Shown: positions 37,015 to 50,829, counted from the stretch's first letter. The stretch is DNA of 64,000 bases from Climacium dendroides (GCA_950106755.1 OX467082.1:15562001-15626000); one strand, 5' to 3'. Made by a program: numbers and translations. The notes: generated by a model not told the origin, from the sequence alone.

Positions 37015-37259
37015 TATTTTTTTCTGGAAGATGTATGTAGTTAAGTTTAGATCCTAATCGGAATATCTAAACAAATAGTTTAATTCGTTCCTAGGGAGGC
37101 AATTCTAATAGGACTACTTCTACAATGACATTAGAACATACTAATAAAGGGCTAAAACACACAAGGAATGCATACTTCCAACTAGTATTAATTAAATTCC
37201 TCACAATTTCTGTAATAATTAATAATTTAATTATTCACTCTACTCTTAAAACCACCAAG

Positions 37260-39170
37260 GTTAAGTATCACCCATTTGGAATTGATCTTTAATCTTCAAA
37301 TTGGATTCTTTCGTCTTTCCACCAAATCGGAATTGGTACTGCTGCTGCTGGTACAGGCTCAGCAACGATCTTCCAACTTGGTTAGGCTCAGCTTCCTTTC
37401 TTTCTCCAAATCAGATATGTCACACTTCAGCTGGTCCTTGTCTCCGGCTTTGGCTACAACCATGATCTCCGATTTGGATTCTTTTATCTCCTTCTTATAC
37501 TTTGATGTGACTCTTGTACTTGCAGAATTTATCCTCTCCTTTTACTAACTTGGAATTTTATTTTATTTATATATTTTTTTATCACAATCTTCTCTCTCTC
37601 ATACTATGCTGATTTCCTAATTGGGTAAATTAATTTCTCACACCCATTCGGAAACTCTCAAAGTTGAGACCTGTTGCTTCGGCTTAACAGACCAACTCGG
37701 GATCCTAACTTAGACAACATTCAAACTTTATAAAACCAACTTGAATAAGCACTCATGACACCATGCATTCCACATAGAGAGTCTTCTCAATTTGCTCATA
37801 TCCATAACTTCAATCAACTCTCAGTCCAATTTGAATTTTAACAACAACTGCCAATTCTTCACTTGACCAATACAACACTTATCCCAATTTCCAAATTGGA
37901 ACCACACATACAACCACTCAACGATTTCAAATTAAACATACATTCCCATTCAGCACAACCAACACCAATTTGCTTGAATTACACTTTTCATTAAGCCGAA
38001 TTGGTGAGCATATCACCATTAAAAATAATGTTTTCTTTAGCAGTTAATCTTACTGCTCTTGCTTCACTCCATTGCAACTTTCCAATTTGGATCTCCTATT
38101 TGCTATCCCAACAATTAACTCTCTGACTGATCCATCCAAATCAGACTTCATTCCATTACCCAAATTGATCTCACAACTATGATCTATTCGGGCTCACATC
38201 ACCCATATACTTTACAGCTCCAAATTGGGTCCTATTTCCATCACTTAATGCTTAATAAACTATCACTGTACTTCTCCAAATTGGAAATCCGCTCCTTACA
38301 GTGACTCTCACCACTCTGCATAACATTTCCGACTAGGACACACTTCCTAATCTGCTCCTCATTTCATCCTCAGTCATTCACTTCACCGCTTAACTCCACA
38401 TCACCAAATTGTTTCCGCTTCAAACTTCATCATCTGCACACTTCTCCAAATTGGATCGAACCACTCCAGAGACATATACTCACACTCACAGCACACCAAT
38501 TAGAATACACACTCATCAAGTATCTGACTTGGAAAAACACACACACACACACAAACAAACACAAAAACATCAAATACGCAGCCAACTTGGACTGGGACTC
38601 GCATTGGACTCTCTCAAACAGTGGGTACCTTCCAAATCGGAAAACTCGACTTTAAAACCCCAAGCCAGGCAGTTCCTTAACCAACTTGGCATCACCTCAA
38701 AACTCGCAAACTGCCCATTAGGAACCTCAAAAATTACCGTCCCTCAACTACACACACAAATTCCCAAATTGGCACCTGCAACACCCCGTACAACCCTAAC
38801 TGCCGACCACAGGCAAACCAACTTGGAAACCACAACAGCTCCGACCTAGTTGGCTACAGACAGTTCCTACTTGGACAAAAACACAAAACATTCCAACTCG
38901 GAATTGTCATCCTGCATTACAAGTAGAAATTACCCTCAGACAACTCAAAACTGCCTTTACTCTCCGAATTGACTTCCCCTCCAATCCCATCACCGTGGCT
39001 CATGCTTGACAGCATCCGGATAAACACAAAGAAATAACTTCCAAATTGGTTAATAACATTCAAAAATCTCCCATTTGGAACACCAATCAAACAAAGCATA
39101 ACTAAAAACATATAAAAACACACAAAAAAATGACACTAAAAATCCGAATAGGTTATTTACAATGTACAAA
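37260..39170. repeat. Block dense in CCAAATTGG-type words
   Basis: Roughly forty occurrences of CCAAATTGG, CCAACTTGG, CCAAATCGG, CCGAATTGG and close variants fall in 1.9 kb, for example near 37320, 37374, 37890, 38080, 38218, 38275, 38447, 38582, 38633, 38763 and 39038. Between the words the plus strand is rich in C and A and poor in G. The longest open stretch (38409-38849) is of low complexity, rich in Thr, Lys and Gln. I see no gene. It recalls the CCGG-word block at 12830-15900. Confidence 0.75.
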
Positions 39171-39284
39171 TTCAAGTACTCATAATTTATTTCTCATATT
39201 TCTGCAATGTTTGGGAGTAAGGACCCCCCAGCCAGGAAAATGCTCAAAAACGCTCAAAGAAGGGCCTGGGAACTCAATACAAAG

Positions 39285-39791
39285 GGACATACTATAATTT
39301 TAACTTCAAATTTTGAGCATTGTTTACTAATGACTATAGGATTTTACTCTCAAAATTTCAAACTCAAATAAAATATGAAATGATTTTTAGAAGAGGTTAA
39401 AAATGCACTAAAATGGCATGTTTTTTTAACTCAAATATTTTTAAAGAACACATTTAGATGACCATTGCATCAATATTCAACTCAAAATCAGCTTTCAATA
39501 GAGAGTTATTTTTAGGATTTTTTTGTTCATTTTTTAGACAATTTTTTCTTATATAATATAGAGGCGTGAAAGTTATTTTTCAGTTTTATAGTGTATCCTT
39601 TTACTTCAAAAATTTGTAACTAATTATTATTAACAAATAAAAATATGAATAATTTCAAAGCATAAACTTTCAAAGTAGGAAAATCTATTTATATGCTTTT
39701 CATTTAATTTTATTTAAAATTCAAAAAGTATATAGGGGGTCCAAAGTTTTGTTCACATGTGGTTTTTAATGAACACTCTAAGTGACCCCTC
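39285..39791 (+). repeat. Dispersed repeat family R1, copy B
   Basis: Same orientation as copy A and very similar over about 500 bp, but shortened at the left, where it starts at ACTATAATTTTAAC without the GGTGCACTTAG end. The right end reads CACTCTAAGTGACCCCTC. Confidence 0.85.
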
Positions 39792-40176
39792 AAGCATATT
39801 ACTACTTTTCAATCCCATGTGTTTAGGGCCATGCACCGTGTGAAGGAATGGGACAAAACATTGAGAAACAATGCTTTTGTACCACCCATTTTGTGCAAGG
39901 TTCTTTTGTCAGCTACAATTGAAATTAACCCCTAAAGGATTCTAACTATGTTTTCACCAAAAATGCTCCAAAATTGCCATCTCTAGCACAAGTACCAAAT
40001 TTTTGAAAAAAAATCATTTTTGATACATCTAATCATAGGATCTTATAATAATTTGGTTTGAGAATATGTAGAAAAAAAATTTCAGAAATTTTCACCATGT
40101 TGATTGCAAGATATTAGCATTTGAAGTAACAAAAATCCTTTTTTTGTCCTTACGAAAAACCAGGCAGCTGCACTTC

Positions 40177-40327
40177 TTAACCCATTAAGGACTAGGTTGA
40201 TGACAAGAAATGAAAAAGGGCTGAAACTAACATGTTTTCATTAGTAGACAAAGTGGCTACTAATGAAAACATGTCAGTTTCAGCCACTTTTTCACTCCCT
40301 TCATCGACTTGGTCGTTAATGGGTTAA
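40177..40327. mobile_element. piggyBac-like MITE at TTAA
   Basis: Both ends read TTAACCCATTAA on opposite strands; TTAA is the expected target site, leaving CCCATTAAGGAC and CCCATTAACGAC as the terminal inverted repeats. The arms pair almost fully (GGCTGAAACT, ACATGTTTTCATTAGTAG), so the 151-bp element is a hairpin. The same end sequence occurs in the element at 61286-61514. Confidence 0.75.
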
Positions 40328-43300
40328 GGTCAGATCATTATGAAAAAATGTCCAAAATGGTGGTTACTCTTTGGATTCATTCTTCAAGTCAAGTTGGCTA
40401 CATGCTTGAAAATTTTCAAATCATTTGGAATTGTACAACATGTAGGGAAAAAGTAGAAAGTAGAAAGAAGCAGAGAATGATTTAAAATACAAAATTGTTA
40501 ACAATTTATTTATGAAATTGAAAATACCAATCCTAATGGTTGTAATGTTTTAATAAACAATCTACACCCATTTATTTTATTTTTTTCCAAAAATATTGAA
40601 AATTGAGTTAAATAAAGGACTTCAAAGTTTATTTTAAAGTACAGATTCTATAACTACCTGTAGACACCTAAATTTGCACGCAAATTGTCTTTAGACTTCT
40701 TATGTCCTTTTATACTAGCTATGTCATTTCAATTTAGTTTTAAAAGGATAATTGACTAAACAATTTACTTCAATATAAAAAGAACCTAAATTAGATTATA
40801 AAAGAGGAAAATGGACAAGATATGTAGAGAAACTAAATAGCCTTAATGTCTTTTTAAATTAGATTAGACGAGTTGTCTTTTATTTTTTGGTAGCTATATA
40901 GCTACGCAAGTGGATTTGGGGGGGGGGAGAGTTCATATCAAAGTCTAATCATTCGTATATGGCTCATTGACGATCTTGTAATAGTATATTCCTTCAATCT
41001 AAAAGTCTATTTTCAAAATTGTAATTGTGAAATTGTGTGAAGCTAGTTGCCTATGTGATGGCATGGAATTGTGTGTGTATATGAGTTGAGAATTTGAAAT
41101 TAATGTTGATAGTTTTTAGATCGTCAATTAATTGTTTATGCCACTAGCCTGTGAAAGGTCTAGGAGAGCATCTTTTTAAGTTGACCGCTTGCAAGTGAAT
41201 TGACATATTGACTTGGCAAATTAATATGTCAATTTTGCGAATGGCGAAGTTTAGGAGAGACTTAGAAATGAAGTTGCCTGGTTGACGGTTGAGTCGGGCA
41301 AGTAGGCTTGTCAAATTGTTGTGCACGGCAAAGATAAGTCAATATATTTGTAGGACTAATTGAAGGAGAAATTAAAAACATAAACACCTATAATATAGAT
41401 GTTTATAATATAGGCACCCTATAATTATGAAAGTTTTTAATAATATATTAAAGATGTTGTGATGACCACAAAGGTCTTGAAGTCAAATTGCCAGATAGAC
41501 GAAAGAGTCAGGCAAATCAACAAGTGGAGATGGTGTAGAAGATAAGTCATGACTTTTTGAATTGTTGTTGTTGTGAATAGTTATTTTGTGATTTTGAAAT
41601 GGCCATTCTTTATATTTTGTATGCATGTGGTACAAGTTAGCCGATATTGTTTCAATACTAGGCAAGTTGAACATAAGAGACAACTTGTTGGCATGAACTA
41701 AGCGGCTAAGTAGAAAATAATTGTTAATTTGTTAATTCATAAATTCACATTGCTAGATGTTGAGATAAATTGCTTTTTAGGCACATAGACTTGTAGCTTG
41801 GATAGCAACATGCTACAATCTATTCACAAGCAATTACTCATGGACCAATAGAATGATAGAATTCTTTTTGGTATTTAGTTTGAAGTGTTTATTTAAAGCT
41901 TGGAATTAGAATGTGAAATGAATTAATGTTTGGCTTATGGTTGTGAGGATGTTTGAATTGGGCTATAAGAGTATGGAAGCAATTGACAAATATACTTTAC
42001 CTTTAAAGTACCCACAACTAAAACTCCTCATAACTTTCATCTCATCAATCAAAATGGAATGATTCAAAGATATACATGTATAAATAAATCTAAAAAATCA
42101 ATTTCAAATTTTTATTTTTTTTAAAAGTGATTTTATAGAAGTTTTTTTCTACCTAGATTGCCCGTTGAACAAAGAAAACTACATATCATACAATAACTTT
42201 TTAACCATGTAGTCAAAAGTTATGAAAATTGTTGGGCCTTAAATCTACTCCTTGGGCACATGTTGTGTGAAAATTTCAATGAAAAAAATGAAAAGTCCAT
42301 TCATAGTAAGCTGCCCAAAATTGCTATGTTGCTAAAAAACGCCATTTGGTCATTTAGGGGTTAACAACAAATGTGTCATTGGCTCTTCAAAAAATCAAAA
42401 AATCAAGTCACTATGAATAATCCAAGCATTTGGCATAGAAGGGTATGGTAGTGTATCTTACATTCTTAGAAAGCCCTTCAGAAGATTCTTTCAATTGTTT
42501 AAAGAATGCATGATATAAACTAGTTGTTTAGAAGTTATGGTCATTCAAAGTTGGTATCTTAGTGACGTCGGGACACTTAAGGGCTAGAAGTGAGAGGTTT
42601 CCAATAAATTCTTCATAGATATATGTCATGTAGTATATCATTAGAAAGCTAAGAACACAAGGAAGCTAGAATGATAAACATTGTAAGGTTCTAAGCTATG
42701 AGATCTAAGTTATGGCCAAGCGAAAGGTTGTGGTAAAGGTGTGATGTCGCTCCTTGTGAACCCAAATTTTTGAAGGGCCATAACTTTGTGAGAACTTGTT
42801 CAAATGAAACAAGTGAGAATTTCATTGGCATTTAATCATTGCTTAGATATCCAAAATGGACTTGTATATGGGATTTGGAGTTTTGGCTATAAAGTTACAT
42901 CTTTTGAAAGTTCAGAAGTTGAAACGAGGTTGTAACTTAGTGATTTTGGTTGGAAATGGGTGGTCTTCCAAAACTAATGTGGATTTCGGAAGTTCCTTTG
43001 ACCTACAAGGGAGGTCTGCCAAATTTTACAAAAAATACTATAGGAGGGGTTGGTCTCCCTCTTCCCTCCCTCTTGAAGCCTTAGTAAGTCCTGATGACTC
43101 AAGGTTGGTGGTGCAACTTTATCACTTGATTCAAGGTACCATGAAATAATTATATATCTTTCATGTGGCACTGGTTGGATGGAATCCCGTTCTTTGTTAA
43201 GCCATGTTCAATATACCTCGAGTTATGAATCTCAATTAGTCATGATGTAAAAGTAGCAAATACACAATAGACCTAGTATGGAGTGGGGTGATATTTCAAG

Positions 43301-46300
43301 GGCAGTTAGCATCGGTGGGGAGCAGTGCTTCTATTGAGTGTTTGGACATCAATGGAAGATCTGTCCCATGTCACCAAGTGACATACTCTCTATCATGTGC
43401 GGAGTGGAAGTTAGTAGTCTTGGAGACTTAGCAACATGAGCTGGAAATGAGAACTAATGTTGTAGGTGCGAGCATGTGCAATGTTAGTGAATTGAGATCC
43501 AAGTGATACTGAAAGTGAAGCATGGTGAGCCCATTAAGTTGTGAAAGGCCTCTAAAGGTTGTTTAAAGTTGTGAGGTGTTATTTGGGTCACAACAACATC
43601 TATTTCAAATAAAGGTTTCACCTATTCTAGACGCAATCACCGACTAGTACATCTAAATTTAATCATATTTTTACCAAATCCTACTTGCCTATTGAAGGGC
43701 ATCTATTAGCACTTTACTAAATTTTTAGCATGCCTTCATGACGGAAATCAAGAAGTGCATCCTACAAGAGACTATGGATATAGGTAATAGCCATTGCTCA
43801 TCATGTACAAACAAAGTCTAGTTCCTAACAAATAATCCAAAGTGATGAGGCCCTAAGGAACTTGAGGCTATAAAATTTTGTAGGAACTTTGGCTACAAAC
43901 ATGCAATGTTGGAAGTTTAGTCATCTATGTGCTTCCAAAATTAGTTTAGTATTGATAGTATGGTGAAGGATGGATTGGATGTAGTCTTACATCTTTTGCC
44001 CTCTTGGGCAAGTAAAAAAATGACATAGTGGTGTTTTGTCTATTCTAAGGCCACAACAAATACATCTTTGATCAATTCTAGGAACAATCTAAGTCCTCTA
44101 AGAATTTATGTCTACATTATGTTGAATGGACCATGTGAACATAGCTTCCTTTTGAAAGGAAGCCTTGTTCCATATAATTTTTCAGATAAGTGAAAAAGAA
44201 TGAAGGCATTAGGAAAAAATTGAACCCACAAAGAGGCCTTGAGTTTTCTTATTAATTTTTATACTAATTGAATGAATATGAAGGTGGCCATATTCTGTTT
44301 AGAACCACTACTTGGCATGTGCTCCATTCTTCATGATGGAACCATCATGAGATTTATAAGATCTTGGAGATGGATTGGATAATCAATTTTCGAATTCATT
44401 GTGCAATTCATAGCCCAATTAATGAGTTAAGAAGGCTCTTCCCACCCAAGCTTTTGCATTACAAAGCGGCTTCTTTGGGGGTTCAATTTTTTCCTAATGA
44501 GTAAACCTGACCATTTGGCAAGGATTAGTTTGTTGGGGTTAGAATGCTTGATTAGAAGACTGCGTCCAACTTTTGTTGAGTAGTCTAGTAGTGAAGTGTC
44601 ATTGCTCCAATGCCATTATAGCGGATCAAATCTCAAGCATTTGAATGATGCTAAGGTAGAAATGGTATAGGTGATTGCCTTTTTATATCTAACACTTGGA
44701 TTCTACAAAAAATTCTTGTATAGACTAAGTTACCACTTGTGAGGGAAAGGAATGATAATTGTTTGGAGTTTGTACCTATTATAGCTTTAGGTGTTCAATT
44801 AGGAATAGAAATCACTTGTAGTAGTTGTAAGAGAAGATTTGGACTATGGGTTTGGACTTCTTAAATGATTTGCAATTGTGGATCATCTGACTAAGAAAAT
44901 AATTTGATTTTTAAGTCTAAGTTTTGAGACTTGACATTTTGACTTCAAAAATTCATAACTAATTTCACAAAGGTTAAAAAAATATAAAAGGACTTGGGGT
45001 AGATACCAATTGAGTAATTGACACCTTTTAATAACAAATTTTAGTTTTGTACTTCTTGAAAATAGATTGCCTAGACATTAGAAAAAAAATGAGAACTTGG
45101 ATGGGTCATTAGGCTTTGACAAACCAAGCTATTGTTAGTGGAATAAGAATCCTATGAAATGTGTAGTATTTGTGTTGTTAGCTAAGATGTGACCACCTAT
45201 AACCGACCGAATAAGCAATTGTGTACATGATGTGGAATATAGTAAGACGAAGGAAATATTTCATTAGAAGAAATTTAGGGCCTCGAGAAGACTATAAGCT
45301 CCCAGGCTTTGAAAACTATCTCAACCGTATAGGAACACTGCTAGCTATGCAGTTCGATGTGGTCGAGACTGTGACACGTCATTTTCTGAAAAAATAAATA
45401 AAATAATAATAAAAATTCAATTTTTTTTTGCAATTTAGAAATTTATTTAAATTTTAAATTTCTAACAACTAGCCGCATTTTTTTATTGCCACAGGAACAA
45501 AATCGAGAACAAGCCTAAAACGGTCTTCTGATGGCCTCAAATGTCTTCTAATGCCATTGGTGTAGAGATAGAAATGAGGGGGATTGCCAAAATTTGGTAA
45601 TTTTATTTCTTGAACTAAAATAATTATGAATTTTGGAAGGCAAAAGTTGGGTTTGATCCATGTTCAATGCGTAGACTATTCCAAAACTACTCATTTAAAA
45701 GGCTATTTTTTGTTCACTTTAGCACTTCAAACCTAGCAGATGTGTCATGAAAAGAATGGAGGAACTTATGGTCAAAAATCAAAAACTCATGTTTGGAAAT
45801 TAATTCCAGTTTTTGCTACATTTTTACCACCCTATCAACTACCAATGGGGTGTTGGTTGGTGATGGGTGGCTCTACCTTAGTGTGAATTTTAAGAATGAA
45901 GTCAACCATGTAAGAACACATGGCTTGTTTGATATAAGAACATACTTGTTTTGTAGTCTGAAATTTTTTATTTTGGTTTTGGCTTTTTTTGAATGTTGTG
46001 TTATTTTTTTCTAATCAATTTGACACAAATAACATATGACTTGGCAAAATGCATGACAGACATGCTAAGTTATTTCCAAACACATAATGAGTACAAAAAA
46101 TTGATAACTTAGAAATGGCCTTTGATCTGGATCCAATTAGATTATGTTTTTATTCAAATATAGTGTGACAACTTGCGATGCTATAAAGCTAGCCAAATCA
46201 AATTGGCTCAAAACTAACACCTAATTTTTATATTTTCAATTATCATAAATGTGAACCAATATGGTGATTCACAGTCATCCACATATCATAATTCTCCAAT

Positions 46301-48540
46301 CAAATCATTAAAAACATTGGCATGCCAACTAAACAAAAATGGGGGATAAATTACCTTTCCTTTTGAAAAGTATAAATTAACTCAATTAAGACCCCTCTTT
46401 GCCTCTCATGAAGCGGACCTCCAACAGCTTGAAATTTTCCGTAATGATATCAAGAACAAGTTGCACTATAATCATTCTACACTTCCTTCATTTATACTAA
46501 TTCCAAACTTGATGAAAAATTAGCAAAAATTAGTGCAATCTTTCATTAGATGAAATTGGAGGCCTCCAAAGGACCGTTTCAACTTTGTTTCTATAGGTGC
46601 TCCCTTCAATAGTTGTCTAAATTTCCCGTTTACAAAGTCATTGTAGGCTTTGTGACTGTTTGGCAGTGATTGGCAGTCTTATGGACAGGTTTGCCAAGTT
46701 GTGGCATTCCCACCAATTATTGTATAATTGCAATAATTAAATATACAGTAGTGTGCTGCCAATGGTTATTGTTGTGCCTTAATTGGAAGCCTCTATCAGT
46801 GCTAGTTGACAGTGAGTATAGAACTCCCAACAATGTGTTCAATTTCATGCAGATGCCAAAACATCTTGTAAATGTGATGCAGTTTGAGGAAGTGTGTTCT
46901 TGAATTGGTCTTCAAAGCATTGAGAATGATGTTAAATTGTTGTAGATCAGATTGTATTTGTGATTTTTTCAATGGAGAGCACTGGTAGTATTTGTTTCAT
47001 GAAAGAGCAGGGTACTGTCCACATTACTTCTTTCCATTTTAGAAGTAGAGGAAGTGCAGTCATCTGAATTCAATTACCATAAAATGTTTCTATTCAAATT
47101 CATAAAGTAGTTTGATTCCAAATTACAATAGATGCTTCATAGTAGCAGAAATTTCATCTTATCCTTAAGATATTATTAGAAACATCCACAAATGACACCA
47201 AACGACGAGCGTTTTCATTACAATTGATGCTTGTACCTCAACAAGCAACTTTGATCCTAAACATTCTAGTATATTACGAAACTTGGACCTTGAACTATAA
47301 GCCCAAAGAATGTTTAGGAATTCATGTATGAAGCACTACACTTTTGGAGATTTGCTGTTTGGTATTGGAATTGGATTCTAGCATTGATTTCCAAACATTT
47401 CCTCGAGTACAAACTCTATTGTGGTATAAGTCTAAGAGAGCCTTCAAAGGTTCAATATTTCTAATGTGCATATCCACCATTGCATGTAATAATATGAATC
47501 TCCAACAATTTGACATGGACATTTTAGTACTTTGCAAAGTTGGTGTATGAATACATAATTAGTGAGCCCGAAAGTCCAGTTCATAGTTCCTTGCTATATT
47601 AGACAGAATGGAGTAAAATAATAACATTAAAAATACTAGAGGCATATTCTTCCCTTTGCAAAGACATTTTAACCCCTGTGCGTCATAGAGTAGACAATAG
47701 AAGTGAGTAGCTTTCCTGCACTTCTCAAAGCAAACGAAATAACTTCAAAGGTATTCAATTATAGAAGTTTTCACCATTCCAATTCAGGTGAATAGTGATG
47801 TGTGCAAATCAACAATTTTCAGGAGGATCCACCGTGCGGATTTTGAAATTATAATGTTTGATTAATATGGTTTTCCAAAAATCCAGTTTTTTTTAATCCA
47901 TTCAAAGTTCCGAAATTCATTGGGGGTAGACCACAATTCAAATGCACTTGAACTTAGAGTATGACGTAGAAAGTGCAGCTAGCAAGCCTAGGGAAAAAAA
48001 TCTCTAAAATTCATCAATGTCTGACTTTAAGGAGCCTTGAAACATACATGATTCGAGATGGGCCTTCTATGCAACATTTGTATGGTCGACCCAGGGCCAA
48101 GCTTGTGCTGGTTCTACAAAGTGCAATTGTTAAAAGAAAAAGGAGATCAAAGGCATGGATTAGGTTGGAACAGATCTTTAAACTACTATTCAGGGCTCCA
48201 ATACAAAGTCCAATTGAAACCCACTCTCCAAATCCCCTCCCCAAATTTTTAATCTTAAGCATCTAGAAAACATCCCCTCTGACACACAGGGATTAATATG
48301 GTAGAATCGGCCCTACCTGATAGAATTGGCCCTACTTGCTGATTTTGCATTCCAGGGTTGATTTTGCCATATTAAGCACATGTGACGTACATACAAATTT
48401 TATACTATCTATGTATGATATGTCATACATATATATGTTCTTTGCGAATATCAACATTTTATAAACTACCAAACTCAAAATCAACACAAAAATCAATGTT
48501 CAAGTGAATGGTATATTATTGAATTAAAGATGTATATAAA
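40328..48540. other. Eight kilobases without a recognised gene
   Basis: AT-rich sequence in which open frames are short and of low complexity. 41144-41700 has loosely recurring words (GGCAAG, GTCAAATTG). 42856-43149 (plus) is open for 97 codons but has no domain. I found no tRNA, no intact gene, and no clear transposon ends. Confidence 0.4.
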
Positions 48541-48690
48541 ACAAATGTAATGCTTCAAAATGAATTTGTACACTAAGAATCTCTACTAAATTGAAGAAGA
48601 TGTACATGAATCAAATGTAATGCTTCAAAATGAATCTATACATTAAAAATCACTACTAAATGAATTTGTACACTAAGAATGTTTGCATGA
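48541..48690. repeat. Imperfect tandem repeat, about 70 bp
   Basis: CAAATGTAATGCTTCAAAAT occurs at 48542 and again at 48612, followed in both cases by GAATnTnTACAnTAAnAATC and ACTACTAAAT or TCTACTAAAT. Confidence 0.65.
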
Positions 48691-49116
48691 TGAAGCAAGG
48701 GCAACCTTTGTATCATGACTGCAAGAACTTGAAAAACTAATCTACAAGCTATACTACTTTGAAAACGAATCCTCCTTGGCAAAAAGTGAAGTAGACAACA
48801 AAGACATTATAGCCTCTACATTAGGAAGAGAAAGTTGTATAGTGCAATTGGTAAGATTGCAATGAAAAACAATGTTTCTTATGGTCCATGAATCAACTAC
48901 ACTATAACCTGGTGCTTGAAGAGTTCCGTGTCTCTACATGAGTATATAAACTTTAATAAACACATCATTATCAAACCAAAAGTCATCTTTTGAGAGGATT
49001 TTTGTTCACCAAATTTTTCCCTATAGAAACAACAAGCGCCTGAGAGACTTCTTCTGTAGATTTCACCACTTCTACACTTGACTTGACAGGTAGTAGAGCA
49101 AATTGGTCCGGATTGG

Positions 49117-49240
49117 TGTAGGGAATATGAGAACTCAAAATACCAATATTCGTAATCTACTAGGAATATTAAAACTCAAAGCGCAAGTATCTATAATCTG
49201 CTAGGGAATATTAGAACTCGAAGCGCAAGTATCTATAATT
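49117..49240. repeat. Tandem repeat, unit about 41 bp, three copies
   Basis: GGAATAT followed by AnAACTC, then CAAnTATnnnTAATCT, recurs three times. The last two copies share AGCGCAAGTATCTATAAT. Confidence 0.8.
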
Positions 49241-49278
49241 GACACTGTTAAAAAGCCTTAGAGTTTCTTGTATTGGTT

Positions 49279-50795
49279 TTATTCGTATTTAAATGTTGCT
49301 TTCCAAGACCCATCGCCACCTATACCTAGCACATCACTTGCCATGTTTTGTAATGATCTTATCATGATACCATCGTTATCTACATTGTAGTGCATATAAC
49401 CTTCACAGGAAGTGTGGCCTATCATACGCATGCCAACTTCTGGTGGCACACCCATTGCATTGAAGCAACAAATGGTAGTTATAGACATGCTTTTATTTGA
49501 GTAATTACCTTCTGAACATCTAGAAAGTATTGACACCATCATCTTCAATCACTTATTGATCTATTTGACACCTACACACCTTTTAGTGTACCAAATACTA
49601 GGTTCTTTGAGATTAATTCCATCAATGGCTCTTGAAAAGAAAAGATGTGGTGCAAGAGGATTACTACTTGTCCACTTTGGGAGATGGGAAATGTACATCT
49701 CAAAAGTCTACTAAATTGGGATGATTACAAATCACAGAGTGTCTCATCTTCTTCGGTTGGCAATGAAGATCAAATTTGTAATTCTTGCTCTTCCTTTTAT
49801 CAAACTTGACATACTTCCCATTGATCTTATCCTCACGAATAGAGAAATCATAGTCACAAATATTGTAAAGCTCACTTTGGGCTCTGACACAAAAATTGTA
49901 GATGATGTAGTAAGCAACCCCTAGACAACAACCTCTTCTATCAATTATGGACAATAGAGATGATGCAAGCAATTGTTGTCCCACTTCGTACGTTAATGGT
50001 GTTGTCACCTTTCTCTTTCGCCTAATGCTTGATCTCATAGACTGCTTGACAAATATGAGGCAAGAAATTACAACCTTCTTGAAACAAGGATCTTCCGATA
50101 TATTGAACTTTTCAGCCTTTTCCTTAGTTTGGACAGAATTGGCCTCAAGCCTCCCTCGAATAATGCAACCAATTGCCCGCAATAACATCACTAAGGTCTC
50201 TCCAGAGTATAATTTTCCATCAATTCACTAAACCTAAAGGAAAAATTTAGAAGGAAGTTCTATAAGCTCTCCTAGCCTGTGTGTGAACATTTCTTTGATA
50301 GAATCCATATACACCTAATTTAAGCTTGCGCCAGTTTTCAAACCGATTATGCCCCCAACGCTCCATGTACAAAGATTTTTGGGGACCTCTTTTCTTGAGT
50401 TCTTCAATCTCCTCCAAATCAAGTTGTCAAAAACCTCGTTTCAGAAGTAGCATTTCCTTCTCTTTTCTCACCGAATTATGAGTTGTTGCAACAATAGAAT
50501 TCTATCGATCCTTTACACTAGATCCTTGCAAGAATAAATCTTGAGTGCAGTTACCAAAGTCCCTCGTACTATTCAATAGCCATTTGGTATCACTTGTGTT
50601 TGGATCAAAATCCAAAATCTCCTCCAATGGAATGGAATTAGCAAAAGAAGCATTGAGAGAAAAAGGAGCATCGACAATGCTAAACAAATTTTTTGACACA
50701 AGATCATCATAAGAAGATATACCAAAATCAGACCAAGAACCACAAAAAGATGGATCCAATTGATCATCATCATCCTCTTGATCACCAATAATCAA
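49279..50795 (-). pseudogene. Decayed Crypton-like tyrosine recombinase gene
   Basis: Read on the minus strand in order: 50502-50795 is an acidic N-terminal region (DQEDDDDQLDPSF). 50270-50501 continues it with stops (LDLEEIEELKKRG, GHNRFENWRKLK). 49700-50230 holds the recombinase core: VMLLRAIGCIIRGRLE, KAEKFNISEDPCFKKVV, VTTPLTYEVGQQLLAS, and FCVRAQSELYNICDYDF with the first catalytic Arg position. 49279-49548 holds the C-terminal box: NKSMSITT, GVPPEVGMRMIGHTS, and a terminal Tyr about ten residues after the His (YMHY). This order matches the tyrosine recombinase domain of Cryptons and of ZMYM/QRICH1-type proteins. At least three stops, two frame changes and a poor second-Arg box show that it is dead. 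It lies alone in AT-rich DNA; no terminal repeats are expected for Cryptons. Confidence 0.55.
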
Positions 50796-50829
50796 TGCAG
50801 CAATATCAATAAGATCTAAAATACTCGAG

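Noticed and set aside
38409..38849. Open frame of 146 codons
   Set aside because: It is low complexity, rich in Thr, His, Lys and Gln, and comes from A/C-rich DNA of the word-dense block. No domain.
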